Shown one piece after another: positions 16,177 through 23,941 of a DNA stretch of 39,538 bases. The notes beneath the pieces are model-generated. The model saw only the letters and a list, made by a program, of their open reading frames with translations, searched no databases and was not told the origin of the DNA. Where the stretch lies: assembly GCA_035551475.1 (NCBI GenBank), contig DASZMX010000099.1:1-39538 (forward strand), read 5' to 3'. The position numbers and the translations under genes were made by a program. The stretch's first letter is position 1, and every line of letters begins with the position of its first letter. The stretch comes from DASZMX01 sp035551475. Lineage in GTDB: Bacteria > Verrucomicrobiota > Verrucomicrobiia > Limisphaerales > Palsa-1400.

Positions 16177-18054
16177 ATGTGCGGAATTTGCGGCCAGCTT
16201 AACTTTGCGAAAAACGAGCCAGTGTCCCAGGACACGGTGCGGCGCATGAATGGAACCATCGTCCATCGCGGGCCGGACGACGAAGGCTATTTTTTCGACG
16301 GCCCGCTCGGCTTCGGGTTCCGCCGCCTTTCTATTATTGACCTTGCCGCCGGGCACCAGCCGATGTCCGACGCCGAGGAATCCGTCTGGATCGTTTTCAA
16401 CGGCGAAATTTATAATTTTCCCGAGCTGCGCGCCGAATTGGAAAAATGCGGGCACCGTTTTCGCACCCATTGCGACACGGAGGTGATCATTCACGGCTAT
16501 AAAGAATGGGGGCAGGGCGTGGTCAACCGGCTGAACGGCATGTTTGGCTTTGCGCTCTGGGATGTCAAGAAGAGGCGGTTGATCGTCGCGCGGGACGCAA
16601 TGGGCATCAAGCTGATTTATTACCGGCTGGCGGAGGGGCGGCTGACGTTCGGCTCCGAGATTCGCCCGGTGGCCGCCAGCGAGGGTGCGCGCCCCGAATT
16701 GGACCCGCGGGCGGTTGATTTATTCCTGCGTTTTCGTTACACGCCCTCGCCGCTGACGATTTTCCAGGGCATACGCAAGCTGCCGCCCGGCTACATGCTG
16801 GTGGCGGAGAACGGCCAGTGCCGCGAGGAGCAATGGCACCATTTCAAGCCGACCCCTTTTGCCCACGCCAAGGAAGACAGCGACGCCACGGATGAACTCC
16901 TCGAACTTTATCGCGGCGCGGTCAAACGCCATTTGCTCAGCGATGTGCCGGTGGGGATTCTTTTGAGCGGCGGCCTGGATTCGGGCCTGCTGCTGGCGTT
17001 GATGAATGAACACGGCAAGGACTGGCCTGCCTACACCGTGGGTTATGGCGAAAGTTATGACGATGATGAACTGGCGGACGCGCGGGAGAGCGCGGCTTTG
17101 CTGGGCGCGCGTCATATCCCGGTGATGCTCGATCAAAAGGAATTCGAGCGGTCCCTGCCCAAGATCGTCCAATGTCTCGAAGAGCCCGTGGCGTCCTCGT
17201 CCATTGTGCCGATGTATTTTGTTTGCCAGCGCGCGCGGCAAGACGTGAAAGTGGCCCTGATCGGGCAGGGGCCGGACGAATTATTCGGCGGCTACACGCG
17301 CCATCTCGGCGTGCAGTACGGCAGTTTTTGGCGTGGGTTGCCGTCGCCGGTCCGCACGCTCGTCGGCTCCGCGGCCAGCCGCCTGCCCCGCAATGAAACA
17401 CTCAAGCGCGGCCTCTATTCGTTGGGCGTGGAAGACCGGCTGCGCCGATACCAGCATGTTTTTTCTCTGGCCCCGGCGGCAGCGGTGGATGGTCTTTTTC
17501 AGGACGGGCTGCTCCCGGACAGCGGCCACGAACTGGTGGATTACTGGCGCACGCTCGAACCGCAAATGGAGCATCTGGACGAACTGGGCGGTTTCCAGCT
17601 CCTGGAAATTCGCTCCTCGCTCCCCGACGAGCTGCTTATGTATGCCGACAAGCTTTCCATGGCCCACAGCCTGGAAGCGCGGGTGCCCTATCTGGATCGC
17701 ACGGTGGTCGAATTTGCCCAACGGCTCGACGCGAGCTTCAAGGTGCGCCACGGCAGCCGCAAATGGCTGCATCGCCAAGTATGCAAGAATTATCTGCCCT
17801 CCACGATCCTCAAGCGCAAGAAGCGCGGGTTCGGCGTCAATGTGGTGGATGACTGGTTCCAATCCGCGGCGGGCGGACAGATTTCGGAGTTGTTGCAGGC
17901 GTCGGACGCCCACATTTACAAGCTCCTCAAGCCGGCGCGCGTGGAAAAGCTTTTGGCTGATCACAAGTCCGGGCGGGAGGACAATCACAAGCTGCTGTTC
18001 AGCCTTGTGATGCTGGAGCAATGGATGCGGGGCAGCTCAAGCCAGCCGGGGTGA
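16177..18054 (+). CDS. asnB: Asparagine synthase (glutamine-hydrolysing)-type amidotransferase
   Basis: A 625-residue class II amidotransferase. The N-terminal Ntn glutaminase begins with Met-Cys2 (MCGICGQ), the nucleophile, followed by IVHRGPDDEG, RRLSIIDL, FNGEIYNF and CDTEVI. The C-terminal synthetase domain has the PP-loop LLSGGLDS (264-269) and GQGPDELFGGY. It activates a carboxylate with ATP and transfers ammonia to it. In EPS loci such proteins are thought to amidate uronic acids or related groups rather than make asparagine. The length matches the exosortase/EPS-associated amidotransferase type. The UDP-uronate genes in the window would supply carboxylate substrates. Whether it makes asparagine or amidates sugars is open. 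Confidence 0.9.
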   Translation: MCGICGQLNFAKNEPVSQDTVRRMNGTIVHRGPDDEGYFFDGPLGFGFRRLSIIDLAAGHQPMSDAEESVWIVFNGEIYNFPELRAELEKCGHRFRTHCDTEVIIHGYKEWGQGVVNRLNGMFGFALWDVKKRRLIVARDAMGIKLIYYRLAEGRLTFGSEIRPVAASEGARPELDPRAVDLFLRFRYTPSPLTIFQGIRKLPPGYMLVAENGQCREEQWHHFKPTPFAHAKEDSDATDELLELYRGAVKRHLLSDVPVGILLSGGLDSGLLLALMNEHGKDWPAYTVGYGESYDDDELADARESAALLGARHIPVMLDQKEFERSLPKIVQCLEEPVASSSIVPMYFVCQRARQDVKVALIGQGPDELFGGYTRHLGVQYGSFWRGLPSPVRTLVGSAASRLPRNETLKRGLYSLGVEDRLRRYQHVFSLAPAAAVDGLFQDGLLPDSGHELVDYWRTLEPQMEHLDELGGFQLLEIRSSLPDELLMYADKLSMAHSLEARVPYLDRTVVEFAQRLDASFKVRHGSRKWLHRQVCKNYLPSTILKRKKRGFGVNVVDDWFQSAAGGQISELLQASDAHIYKLLKPARVEKLLADHKSGREDNHKLLFSLVMLEQWMRGSSSQPG

Positions 18055-18131
18055 TTGCCGATGTCCCATTTGTGCGGCCTGACGCATTAAAACTTGCGTC
18101 CGGCGTTTAAATGCCTTAACTAGAATTTTAT

Positions 18132-18205
18132 GCGGGTGTAGCTCAACGTTAGAGCGGCTGGCTTCCAGCCAGCAGATGGGGGTTTAATTCCTTCCGCCCG
18201 CTCCA
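18132..18205 (+). tRNA. tRNA-Gly(UCC), atypical: lacks the conserved G19-C56 pair
   Basis: It folds as a full cloverleaf. Acceptor 18132-18138/18195-18201 (one T-G pair); D-stem GCTC/GAGC; anticodon stem GCTGG/CCAGC with loop CTTCCAG (anticodon TCC); 4-base variable region AGAT; T-stem GGGGG/CCTTC; discriminator T; encoded CCA at 18203-18205. Gly identity elements (T73, C2-G71, G3-C70, C35, C36) are present. The D-loop is AACGTTA where AGYGGTA is usual (G19 to T), and the T-loop is TTTAATT where TTCRANY is usual (C56 to T). The tertiary G19-C56 pair is therefore lost on both sides. The T-stem has two G-T pairs. It lies in an operon, 10 bases before the FemAB/GNAT-like gene at 18216. Confidence 0.85.
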
Positions 18206-18215
18206 TTCTTTTCGC

Positions 18216-19160
18216 ATGATCCAGCGTCAGACATTGCCTCGCGACGTTTCTTCCGTCGCGCGGGACCCGAAGGCCATCCTGGTCAATGGCCAGGAATTCG
18301 TGGTGTCAGGCAAAGCCCTCAAAACCGTCAGCCTCAAACGCGATTGGCACGAGGATTTGAAGGATCCGGCGGAAGCCGTCCGCGGATTGCAGGCTTTGCC
18401 CGGCGGTTACGATGTCTTGAAATTCTGGCAGCGCCTGCCCGACACGGAGCCGAAATATCCGTACTACAAAGAATTTCGCGACGTCGCCGCCATTCCTCTT
18501 TCCACCTACCAATTTTGGCTGGAAAAGCAGCTCACGCAGCGCGTCCGCAACAAAGTCCGGCGCTCGCTCAAGACCGAGGTCGTCTATCGTGAAGTCCCCT
18601 TCTCCGATGACCTCGTGCGCGGCATGATGGAAATCTTCAATCAATCGCCGCTGCGGCGCGGCAAGCCGATGCGGCATTACGGCAAAAGCTTTGAAACCGT
18701 CAAGGCTGAGATGGGCGCGGATTCCGAAGAAGCTGTTTTTATCGCCGCACATTTTCAGAACGAACTCATCGGCTTTATCAAATTCAGCGTCCTGGATCGT
18801 TACGCCATGCTCACGATGATCCTCGATAAAATCGATCATCGCGACAAGCTCACGATGAACGGCTTGCTTTCCAAAACGGTGGAGGTGTGCGTCGCGCGCA
18901 AAATGCCCTATCTCACCTACACGCTCTGGCGGCGCGGCGGCCATGCGCAATTTCAGGAAACCAGCGGCTTTGTCAAAGTCCCGGTTCCGGAGTATTTTGT
19001 TCCCCTCACCCTGAAAGGCAAACTCGCGCTCGGCCTGCGCCTGCATCAAGGCCCCAAAGGCTGGGTTTCGGACAAGGCGCGGCAGCGTCTGATCGATCTG
19101 CGCGCCAAGTGGTACGCCATCCGGTACGCCCAGAAAAAAGTTGAAAAACCTGAATCCTAA
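18216..19160 (+). CDS. GNAT/FemAB-like acyltransferase
   Basis: A 314-residue protein of a GNAT-like family often found in EPS clusters. The conserved core reads VRNKVRRSLKTEV, MMEIFNQSPLRRGKPMRHYGKSFETVKAEM, FIAAHFQNELIGFIKFSVLDRYAMLTMILDKI and PEYFVPLTLKGKLALGLRLHQG. The LIGFIKF strand and following loop are where a GNAT fold would bind its donor. The donor, acyl-CoA or aminoacyl-tRNA, cannot be told from sequence. The start ATG 18216 is 11 bases after the tRNA CCA end, with no Shine-Dalgarno. The tRNA directly upstream makes aminoacyl-tRNA-dependent transfer worth testing. It likely acylates or aminoacylates a sugar in the cytoplasm. Confidence 0.78.
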   Translation: MIQRQTLPRDVSSVARDPKAILVNGQEFVVSGKALKTVSLKRDWHEDLKDPAEAVRGLQALPGGYDVLKFWQRLPDTEPKYPYYKEFRDVAAIPLSTYQFWLEKQLTQRVRNKVRRSLKTEVVYREVPFSDDLVRGMMEIFNQSPLRRGKPMRHYGKSFETVKAEMGADSEEAVFIAAHFQNELIGFIKFSVLDRYAMLTMILDKIDHRDKLTMNGLLSKTVEVCVARKMPYLTYTLWRRGGHAQFQETSGFVKVPVPEYFVPLTLKGKLALGLRLHQGPKGWVSDKARQRLIDLRAKWYAIRYAQKKVEKPES

Positions 19161-19166
19161 ATTTTT

Positions 19167-20126
19167 GTGAACGGCCCCATTTTCATCATCGGACCGCATC
19201 GCAGCGGCAGCACCCTTTGGCATAACCTCGTGGCCACCCGGCCCGGCTTGCTCCGGCTGCCGGAGACCCGCTTCATGGGCGCGCCGCGCCAGCGCGATTT
19301 CCGGTTCTTCCTGCAAACGCAGGCGCGCGATCTTTCCACGGACGCCGCGATTGAGAGCATGGTGGAGCTGTGCTTTTCCCGCAAATCCGTGCCAGGCCTG
19401 GAGGGCGCCTTCTGGCGCTTCGAGAACATCGCCGCCGCCGACAACCCGGAAATGAAAAAGGAAGTTGCGCGCCGCATCAAAGCCTCGGACCGGAGCATTG
19501 GCGCGATCGCCGCGATTATTATTGAGGAGTTGGTGCGTTTCAGCGGCAAGACCCGCGCGTGCGTTAAATTCCCGTTGGAAGCCTGTTACATCCCGGAGTT
19601 GATTTCGTGGTTTCCGAATTGCCGCATCATGCACATCACACGCGATCCGCGCGCCATGGCGATGTCCAAATCCAACGATCCTTCCGGCACCGCCATCCGG
19701 GTTTGGGAGCATCCGCGCCTGGCGCCGTTCATCCGCAAATTCATGGTTTTGTTCGTGATCGCGCAATACAAGGAAAGCGCGCGCCTCCATCGCCGGTTCG
19801 AGCCCTTGCCGAATTATCGCCTCTTCCGTTACGAGGATTTGCTCGCCAATCCCGAGAAGACCTTGCGCGAGGTGTGCTCGTTTATTGAATGTGATTTCAC
19901 GCCCGATATGTTGGAGCCGGAAAAGGGGCAGCACGAACATCAGCCCTCCAGCATCACCGGCAAGAAGCAGAAGGAATTCGATCCCAAAGCCGCCGTGCGC
20001 TGGCAATCGGTGATCCCGGCTTCTGACCGCTGGCTCATCACCACCATGACCAGCTCCAGCATGCGAATGATGGGTTACGATCCCGACACGCATCCGATTT
20101 TCAAGCAGGGCGCCCCCGCCCGGTAA
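19167..20126 (+). CDS. Sulfotransferase family protein
   Basis: A 319-residue PAPS-dependent sulfotransferase. The 5'-phosphosulfate-binding loop is IIGPHRSGST (residues 7-16), with the Arg-Ser-Gly-Ser-Thr core. The 3'-phosphate-binding motif is ITRDPRAMAMS, with Arg159 and Ser167. The YRLFRYEDLLANPEKTLREV segment is typical of the family. It would transfer sulfate from PAPS to a hydroxyl or amine of the polysaccharide repeat. PAPS can come from CysD/CysNC (28109-30853), and the PAP by-product is cleared by CysQ (36243). The start is GTG 19167, 6 bases after the preceding stop; another in-frame start would cut into the PAPS loop. Confidence 0.92.
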   Translation: MNGPIFIIGPHRSGSTLWHNLVATRPGLLRLPETRFMGAPRQRDFRFFLQTQARDLSTDAAIESMVELCFSRKSVPGLEGAFWRFENIAAADNPEMKKEVARRIKASDRSIGAIAAIIIEELVRFSGKTRACVKFPLEACYIPELISWFPNCRIMHITRDPRAMAMSKSNDPSGTAIRVWEHPRLAPFIRKFMVLFVIAQYKESARLHRRFEPLPNYRLFRYEDLLANPEKTLREVCSFIECDFTPDMLEPEKGQHEHQPSSITGKKQKEFDPKAAVRWQSVIPASDRWLITTMTSSSMRMMGYDPDTHPIFKQGAPAR

Positions 20127-20145
20127 TTCCACCTTTCACCACCTC

Positions 20146-22035
20146 ATGCCTGGAATAGCCGGATTTATCAGCCGCCGCCCCGCCGCGCATGGCCGGCGGA
20201 TTGCCGAAGCGATGCTGGAGGCGATGCGGCACGAGAAATTTTACGCGTCCGGCACAGTGGCCGAGCCGGCGGCGGGCGTGTTTGCGGCGTGGGTGGCGCA
20301 CGAAAACTCCTTCGCCTCCCGCCAACCCGTGGCCGAGCCCGGCGGCGATATCGTCCTGCTCTTGTCGGGCGAATGCCACCTCGATGAAGACACCCGGCAA
20401 TTCCTCTCGGCGAAAGGGCGGCCGGCGGATGCTTTGGATCCGGCGTGGATCATCAGCCTTTACCAGGAATTGGGGCGGGATTTCGTCGGCAAGTTAAACG
20501 GGCTGTTCAGCGGGCTGCTGATTGATCGCCGCCTAAAACAGGCGCTCCTGTTCAACGACCGCTATGGGATGGACCGCATTTATTTTGCGGAAACCTCCGA
20601 CGGTTTTTATTTCGCGAGCGAAGCCAAGGCCCTGCTCACCGTCCGCCCGGAGTTGCGTGAATTTGACCGCGACGGCCTGGCCCAGCTGCTGGGTTTCGGC
20701 TGCACGCTCGAGTGGAAATCCATTTTCCGCGGCATCGGCGTCCTGCCCGGCGGTTCGCTCTGGACGCTGGATCCCGGCCATTGCCAAAAGCGAAAATATT
20801 TTACGCCGGAAACGTGGGAAGCCGCCGCGCCCCTCACGCCGCCGGAATTTCAGGCCCGCCTGGAAGCGACGCTCAAGCGCATCCTGCCGTATTACGTCAA
20901 GACGAAGGAAAATCTCGGCATCTCGCTCACCGCCGGGCTGGATTCGCGCATGATCATGGCGTGCCTGCCGCCCTTGCCGCGCAAGCCGGTCTGCTACACT
21001 TACACCGCCGAGCGCGGGCGCACGTTGGATGACCGGATTGGCGCGCGCGTGGCGCGGGCTTGCGGATTGGAGCATCAGCTCTTGCGGTTGGGGGCGGATT
21101 TTTACAGCGATTTCGCCGCGCACGCCGACCGCACGGTTTATATCACAGACGGCTGTTTCGGCGTCACGGGCTCGCATGAGATTTATTTGTGCCGCCTGGC
21201 CCGCGGCCTGGCGCCGCTGCGCTTGACAGGTGTTTTCGGCGGGGAAGTGATGCGCGGCGTCTCATTCCTCAAGCCGGTGGGGCTCGCGCCCGGGTTGCTG
21301 GATGAGGATTTGAATCGGCGCATCGATGCCGCCGCCGGGGTGTTTGCGAATCTTAAATCGAACCCCTACACGTTTGGCGCCTTTAAAAACATTCCGTGGA
21401 ATATCTACGGGAGCTGGACGGCCAGCCGCTCGCAAATCTCATCGCGTTCTCCTTATCTTGACAACGAGTTGGTGGCGCTGGTTTACCAGACGCCCGAGCT
21501 CTACCGCCGGTCGGCCCTGGCGGCGTTGCGTCTCGTGCATGACAACAACGCCGCCCTCGACAAAATTCCGACGGATCGCGGTTTTAAAGGCGAAGCGCGC
21601 GGGCTGCCCTTCTATTTGCGCCGCCTCGGCGCCGAGGTGACGTTCAAAATCGATTATATCCAGAACGAGGGCCTGCCCAATCTGCTGGCCCCGGCCGATT
21701 CCCTTTTCCGCGCGGTCACTGGCGCCATGGGCATTCGCGGCTTGCACAAGTTTCTGCATTACCGCAGTTGGTTTCGCGAGGAGCTGGGCTCGTATGTCCA
21801 CGACGTTTTGACTTCCGCCGCGGTGCGTGAAAATCCGCTGTGGCGCGGCGGATTCATCAGTGAAATGGCGGCGCAACACCGCGCCGGCCGCAAAAATCAC
21901 GTCATGGAAATTAACGCCATCCTCACGGTGGAGGCGATTGAGCGCCTGTTGTTCCGCGGCCTTCCCATCCCGGCGGGCATCGCGGAAGACCGGGCCGTCG
22001 CTCCTTCCCTGGCTTCGACCACTGCCTCTTTATGA
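20146..22035 (+). CDS. AsnB-like protein with inactivated glutaminase domain
   Basis: A 629-residue asparagine-synthetase homologue. The N-terminal Ntn-type domain begins MPGIAGFISRR. The position of the Cys2 nucleophile is Pro, so glutamine hydrolysis should be lost. Parts of the domain are still recognisable (GECHLDEDTRQFL, FNDRYGMDRIYF, FASEAKALL). The C-terminal ATP-pyrophosphatase domain keeps an altered PP-loop, LTAGLDS (Thr262 to Ser267). The HNNAALDKIPTDRG and SRSPYLDNELVALVYQ segments are family-like. It may use free ammonia or another amine, or adenylate a carboxylate for a different nucleophile. It overlaps the next gene by ATGA, so expression is coupled. The intact AsnB at 16177 is in the same cluster. 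Confidence 0.85.
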   Translation: MPGIAGFISRRPAAHGRRIAEAMLEAMRHEKFYASGTVAEPAAGVFAAWVAHENSFASRQPVAEPGGDIVLLLSGECHLDEDTRQFLSAKGRPADALDPAWIISLYQELGRDFVGKLNGLFSGLLIDRRLKQALLFNDRYGMDRIYFAETSDGFYFASEAKALLTVRPELREFDRDGLAQLLGFGCTLEWKSIFRGIGVLPGGSLWTLDPGHCQKRKYFTPETWEAAAPLTPPEFQARLEATLKRILPYYVKTKENLGISLTAGLDSRMIMACLPPLPRKPVCYTYTAERGRTLDDRIGARVARACGLEHQLLRLGADFYSDFAAHADRTVYITDGCFGVTGSHEIYLCRLARGLAPLRLTGVFGGEVMRGVSFLKPVGLAPGLLDEDLNRRIDAAAGVFANLKSNPYTFGAFKNIPWNIYGSWTASRSQISSRSPYLDNELVALVYQTPELYRRSALAALRLVHDNNAALDKIPTDRGFKGEARGLPFYLRRLGAEVTFKIDYIQNEGLPNLLAPADSLFRAVTGAMGIRGLHKFLHYRSWFREELGSYVHDVLTSAAVRENPLWRGGFISEMAAQHRAGRKNHVMEINAILTVEAIERLLFRGLPIPAGIAEDRAVAPSLASTTASL

Positions 22036-22931
22036 ATACCTTGATCTTGAAACTCGGCGCCACCGGCGATGTCGTCCGCACGACTTCCTTGCTTCACCGG
22101 TTGGAGGGGGATGTCACCTGGATCACCGCCGACAAGAATGTTCCTTTGTTGGACGGCGTGCGGCCGCGGCTTCAGGCGCTTTCCTGGGAGCAACGTGAAC
22201 GCGCGCCGCGCGTCGAATACGATCTGATCATCAATCTGGAGGACACCGAGGACGTGGGCCGTTTTGCCCAATCATTCAAGGCCCGCCGCGTGTTTGGCGC
22301 GTGCTTCCAAAAGGACGGCGCCCTCGGCTACACCGACGATGCGCATGCGTGGTTTGATCTCAGCCTTATCAGCCGTTACGGCCGCAAAAAAGCCGATCAC
22401 CTCAAACTGCTCAATCGCCGCACCTATCAGGACTTGATCTTCACCGGCCTGGGTTGGAAATTCACGGACCAGGACACGTATCAGCTTCCGCCCGGCGTCA
22501 AGACGGATTTGCATGGCGACGTCGCCATCGCCGCCGAATCCGGCCCGGTGTGGCCGATGAAGCAATGGGCCTATTACGATCAGCTCAAGGCGGAATTGGA
22601 GCAGCGCGGCTTGAAGGTGAATGTCCTCCCCAAACGCGCCACGCTGCTGGAGCATCTGGCGGATTGCCGCAATCACCGCTGCCTGGTGGGCGGCGACAGC
22701 CTACCCATGCACTTCGCGCTGGAGGCCGGGCGTCCTTGCACGTCCATTTTCAATTGCACCAGCCCGTGGGAAATTCACGGATACGGCCTGCAAACCCAGC
22801 TGATTTCGCCGCTGTTGGAGGAATTCTTTTACCGCCGCGATTTCGAGGCGCGCGCCACCACGGCCATTTCGCTGGAAACGGTTCTGGCCGCCGTCCTCGC
22901 GAATCTGGAGCACGCCGCCACTTTAAAATGA
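22032..22931 (+). CDS. Glycosyltransferase family 9 (heptosyltransferase-like)
   Basis: A 299-residue GT-B glycosyltransferase of the heptosyltransferase type. It opens with the family's TLILKLGATGDVVRTTSLL, then VEYDLIINLEDTE, and in the second lobe has HRCLVGGDSLPMHFALEAGRPCTSIF, which matches the donor-site DS/TxxxHxA pattern. Known members transfer heptose from ADP-heptose. The neighbours at 22928 (heptose-7-phosphate kinase) and 25128 (GmhA) make ADP-heptose precursor, so a heptose donor is plausible here. ATG 22032 overlaps the previous stop (ATGA), and its own stop overlaps the next ATG. Confidence 0.88.
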   Translation: MNTLILKLGATGDVVRTTSLLHRLEGDVTWITADKNVPLLDGVRPRLQALSWEQRERAPRVEYDLIINLEDTEDVGRFAQSFKARRVFGACFQKDGALGYTDDAHAWFDLSLISRYGRKKADHLKLLNRRTYQDLIFTGLGWKFTDQDTYQLPPGVKTDLHGDVAIAAESGPVWPMKQWAYYDQLKAELEQRGLKVNVLPKRATLLEHLADCRNHRCLVGGDSLPMHFALEAGRPCTSIFNCTSPWEIHGYGLQTQLISPLLEEFFYRRDFEARATTAISLETVLAAVLANLEHAATLK

Positions 22932-23941
22932 CGCAACGCTTGACCACCTCCCGGGTGCGCCGGCTTTTGCAGCAGGCGCAGGCTCGCCGCATTCTTGTGC
23001 TGGGCGACGTTATGCTTGACCACTTTTTGTGGGGCCGCGTCGGGCGCATCTCGCCCGAGGCGCCCGTGCCCATCGTGGAGTTCGAGCGCGAATCATTCAT
23101 CCCCGGCGGCGCCGGCAACGTCGCCCGCAATCTCGCCGACCTGAATGTCGCCACGGAATTGCTCGGCGTGATTGGCCGCGATGAAACCGCGGTGCGCCTG
23201 CGCAAGGTGCTCAAGCACGACCGCATTGGCTGCCACGGTTTGCTGCCCGACGCCGCCCGGCTCACCAGTGTCAAGACTCGGATTGTCGCGCATCGCCAGC
23301 AGGTTGTGCGCGTGGATCGCGAATCCCGCGCGGAGCTTGATCCCAAAATGACGCGGCGTTTGCTGGCCGCCCTGGAAACCGCTTTGGAGGGCGCGCATGC
23401 CGTGGTGGTGGGAGATTATGCCAAGGGCGTCGTCACCCAACCCGTGCTCGATGGTGTCAAGCGCTTGTGCCGCGAGCGCAAGGTCTGGCTCAGCGTCGAT
23501 CCCAAGCCCGCGCATCATCTTGATTTGACCGATTTGTCCCTCCTCACGCCCAATCGCAAGGAAGCTTTTGAATTGGTCGGGCGCCCCGATCTGGCGCGCA
23601 AGGATTCGCCCTTGGAAGACGCGGCGCTGCTGGGCGTCGCGGAGGAATTGCTGGAGAAGTTGCGCCCCACCGTGCTGCTTATCACCCTCGGCGAACAAGG
23701 GCTCCTATTGTGTGGGCGCGGCCATCCGCCTTTCAGCATCCCGACGGTGGCGCGGGAAGTGTTTGATGTCTCCGGCGCCGGTGACACCACGATTGCCTCG
23801 TTCACGCTCGCCATCACGGCGGGCGCGACGCCCGTGGAAGCCGCCATTTTCGCGAATCACGCCGCCGGCATTGTCGTCGGCAAACTCGGCACGGCGACCG
23901 TCAAGCCCGACGAATTGATCGAGGGATTCCGCGCCCGATGA
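22928..23941 (+). CDS. hldE1: D-glycero-beta-D-manno-heptose-7-phosphate kinase (HldE N-terminal/RfaE1-like)
   Basis: A 337-residue PfkB-family sugar kinase. It has ILVLGDVMLDHFLWGRVGRISPEAPVPIVE, IPGGAGNVARNLADLN, KTRIVAHRQQVVRVDRE and the catalytic VSGAGDTTIASFTLA, where Asp286 is the expected base. Together they match the HldE kinase domain. It phosphorylates D-glycero-D-manno-heptose 7-phosphate at C1. The adenylyltransferase domain of full HldE is absent, so ADP-heptose completion needs a separate HldC-type enzyme and GmhB, neither of which is in the window. ATG 22928 overlaps the previous stop; the longer upstream frame is a shadow of the GT9 gene. Confidence 0.92.
   Translation: MTQRLTTSRVRRLLQQAQARRILVLGDVMLDHFLWGRVGRISPEAPVPIVEFERESFIPGGAGNVARNLADLNVATELLGVIGRDETAVRLRKVLKHDRIGCHGLLPDAARLTSVKTRIVAHRQQVVRVDRESRAELDPKMTRRLLAALETALEGAHAVVVGDYAKGVVTQPVLDGVKRLCRERKVWLSVDPKPAHHLDLTDLSLLTPNRKEAFELVGRPDLARKDSPLEDAALLGVAEELLEKLRPTVLLITLGEQGLLLCGRGHPPFSIPTVAREVFDVSGAGDTTIASFTLAITAGATPVEAAIFANHAAGIVVGKLGTATVKPDELIEGFRAR

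Noticed and set aside
18094..18126. Possible sigma-70 promoter before the tRNA (TTGCGT and TAGAAT)
   Set aside because: The spacer is 21 bases, too long for a good promoter, and the -10 is only 5 bases before the tRNA start.
18306..20132. Antisense open frame (608 codons) opposite the GNAT-like and sulfotransferase genes
   Set aside because: Both plus-strand genes carry clear family motifs; the antisense frame has none.
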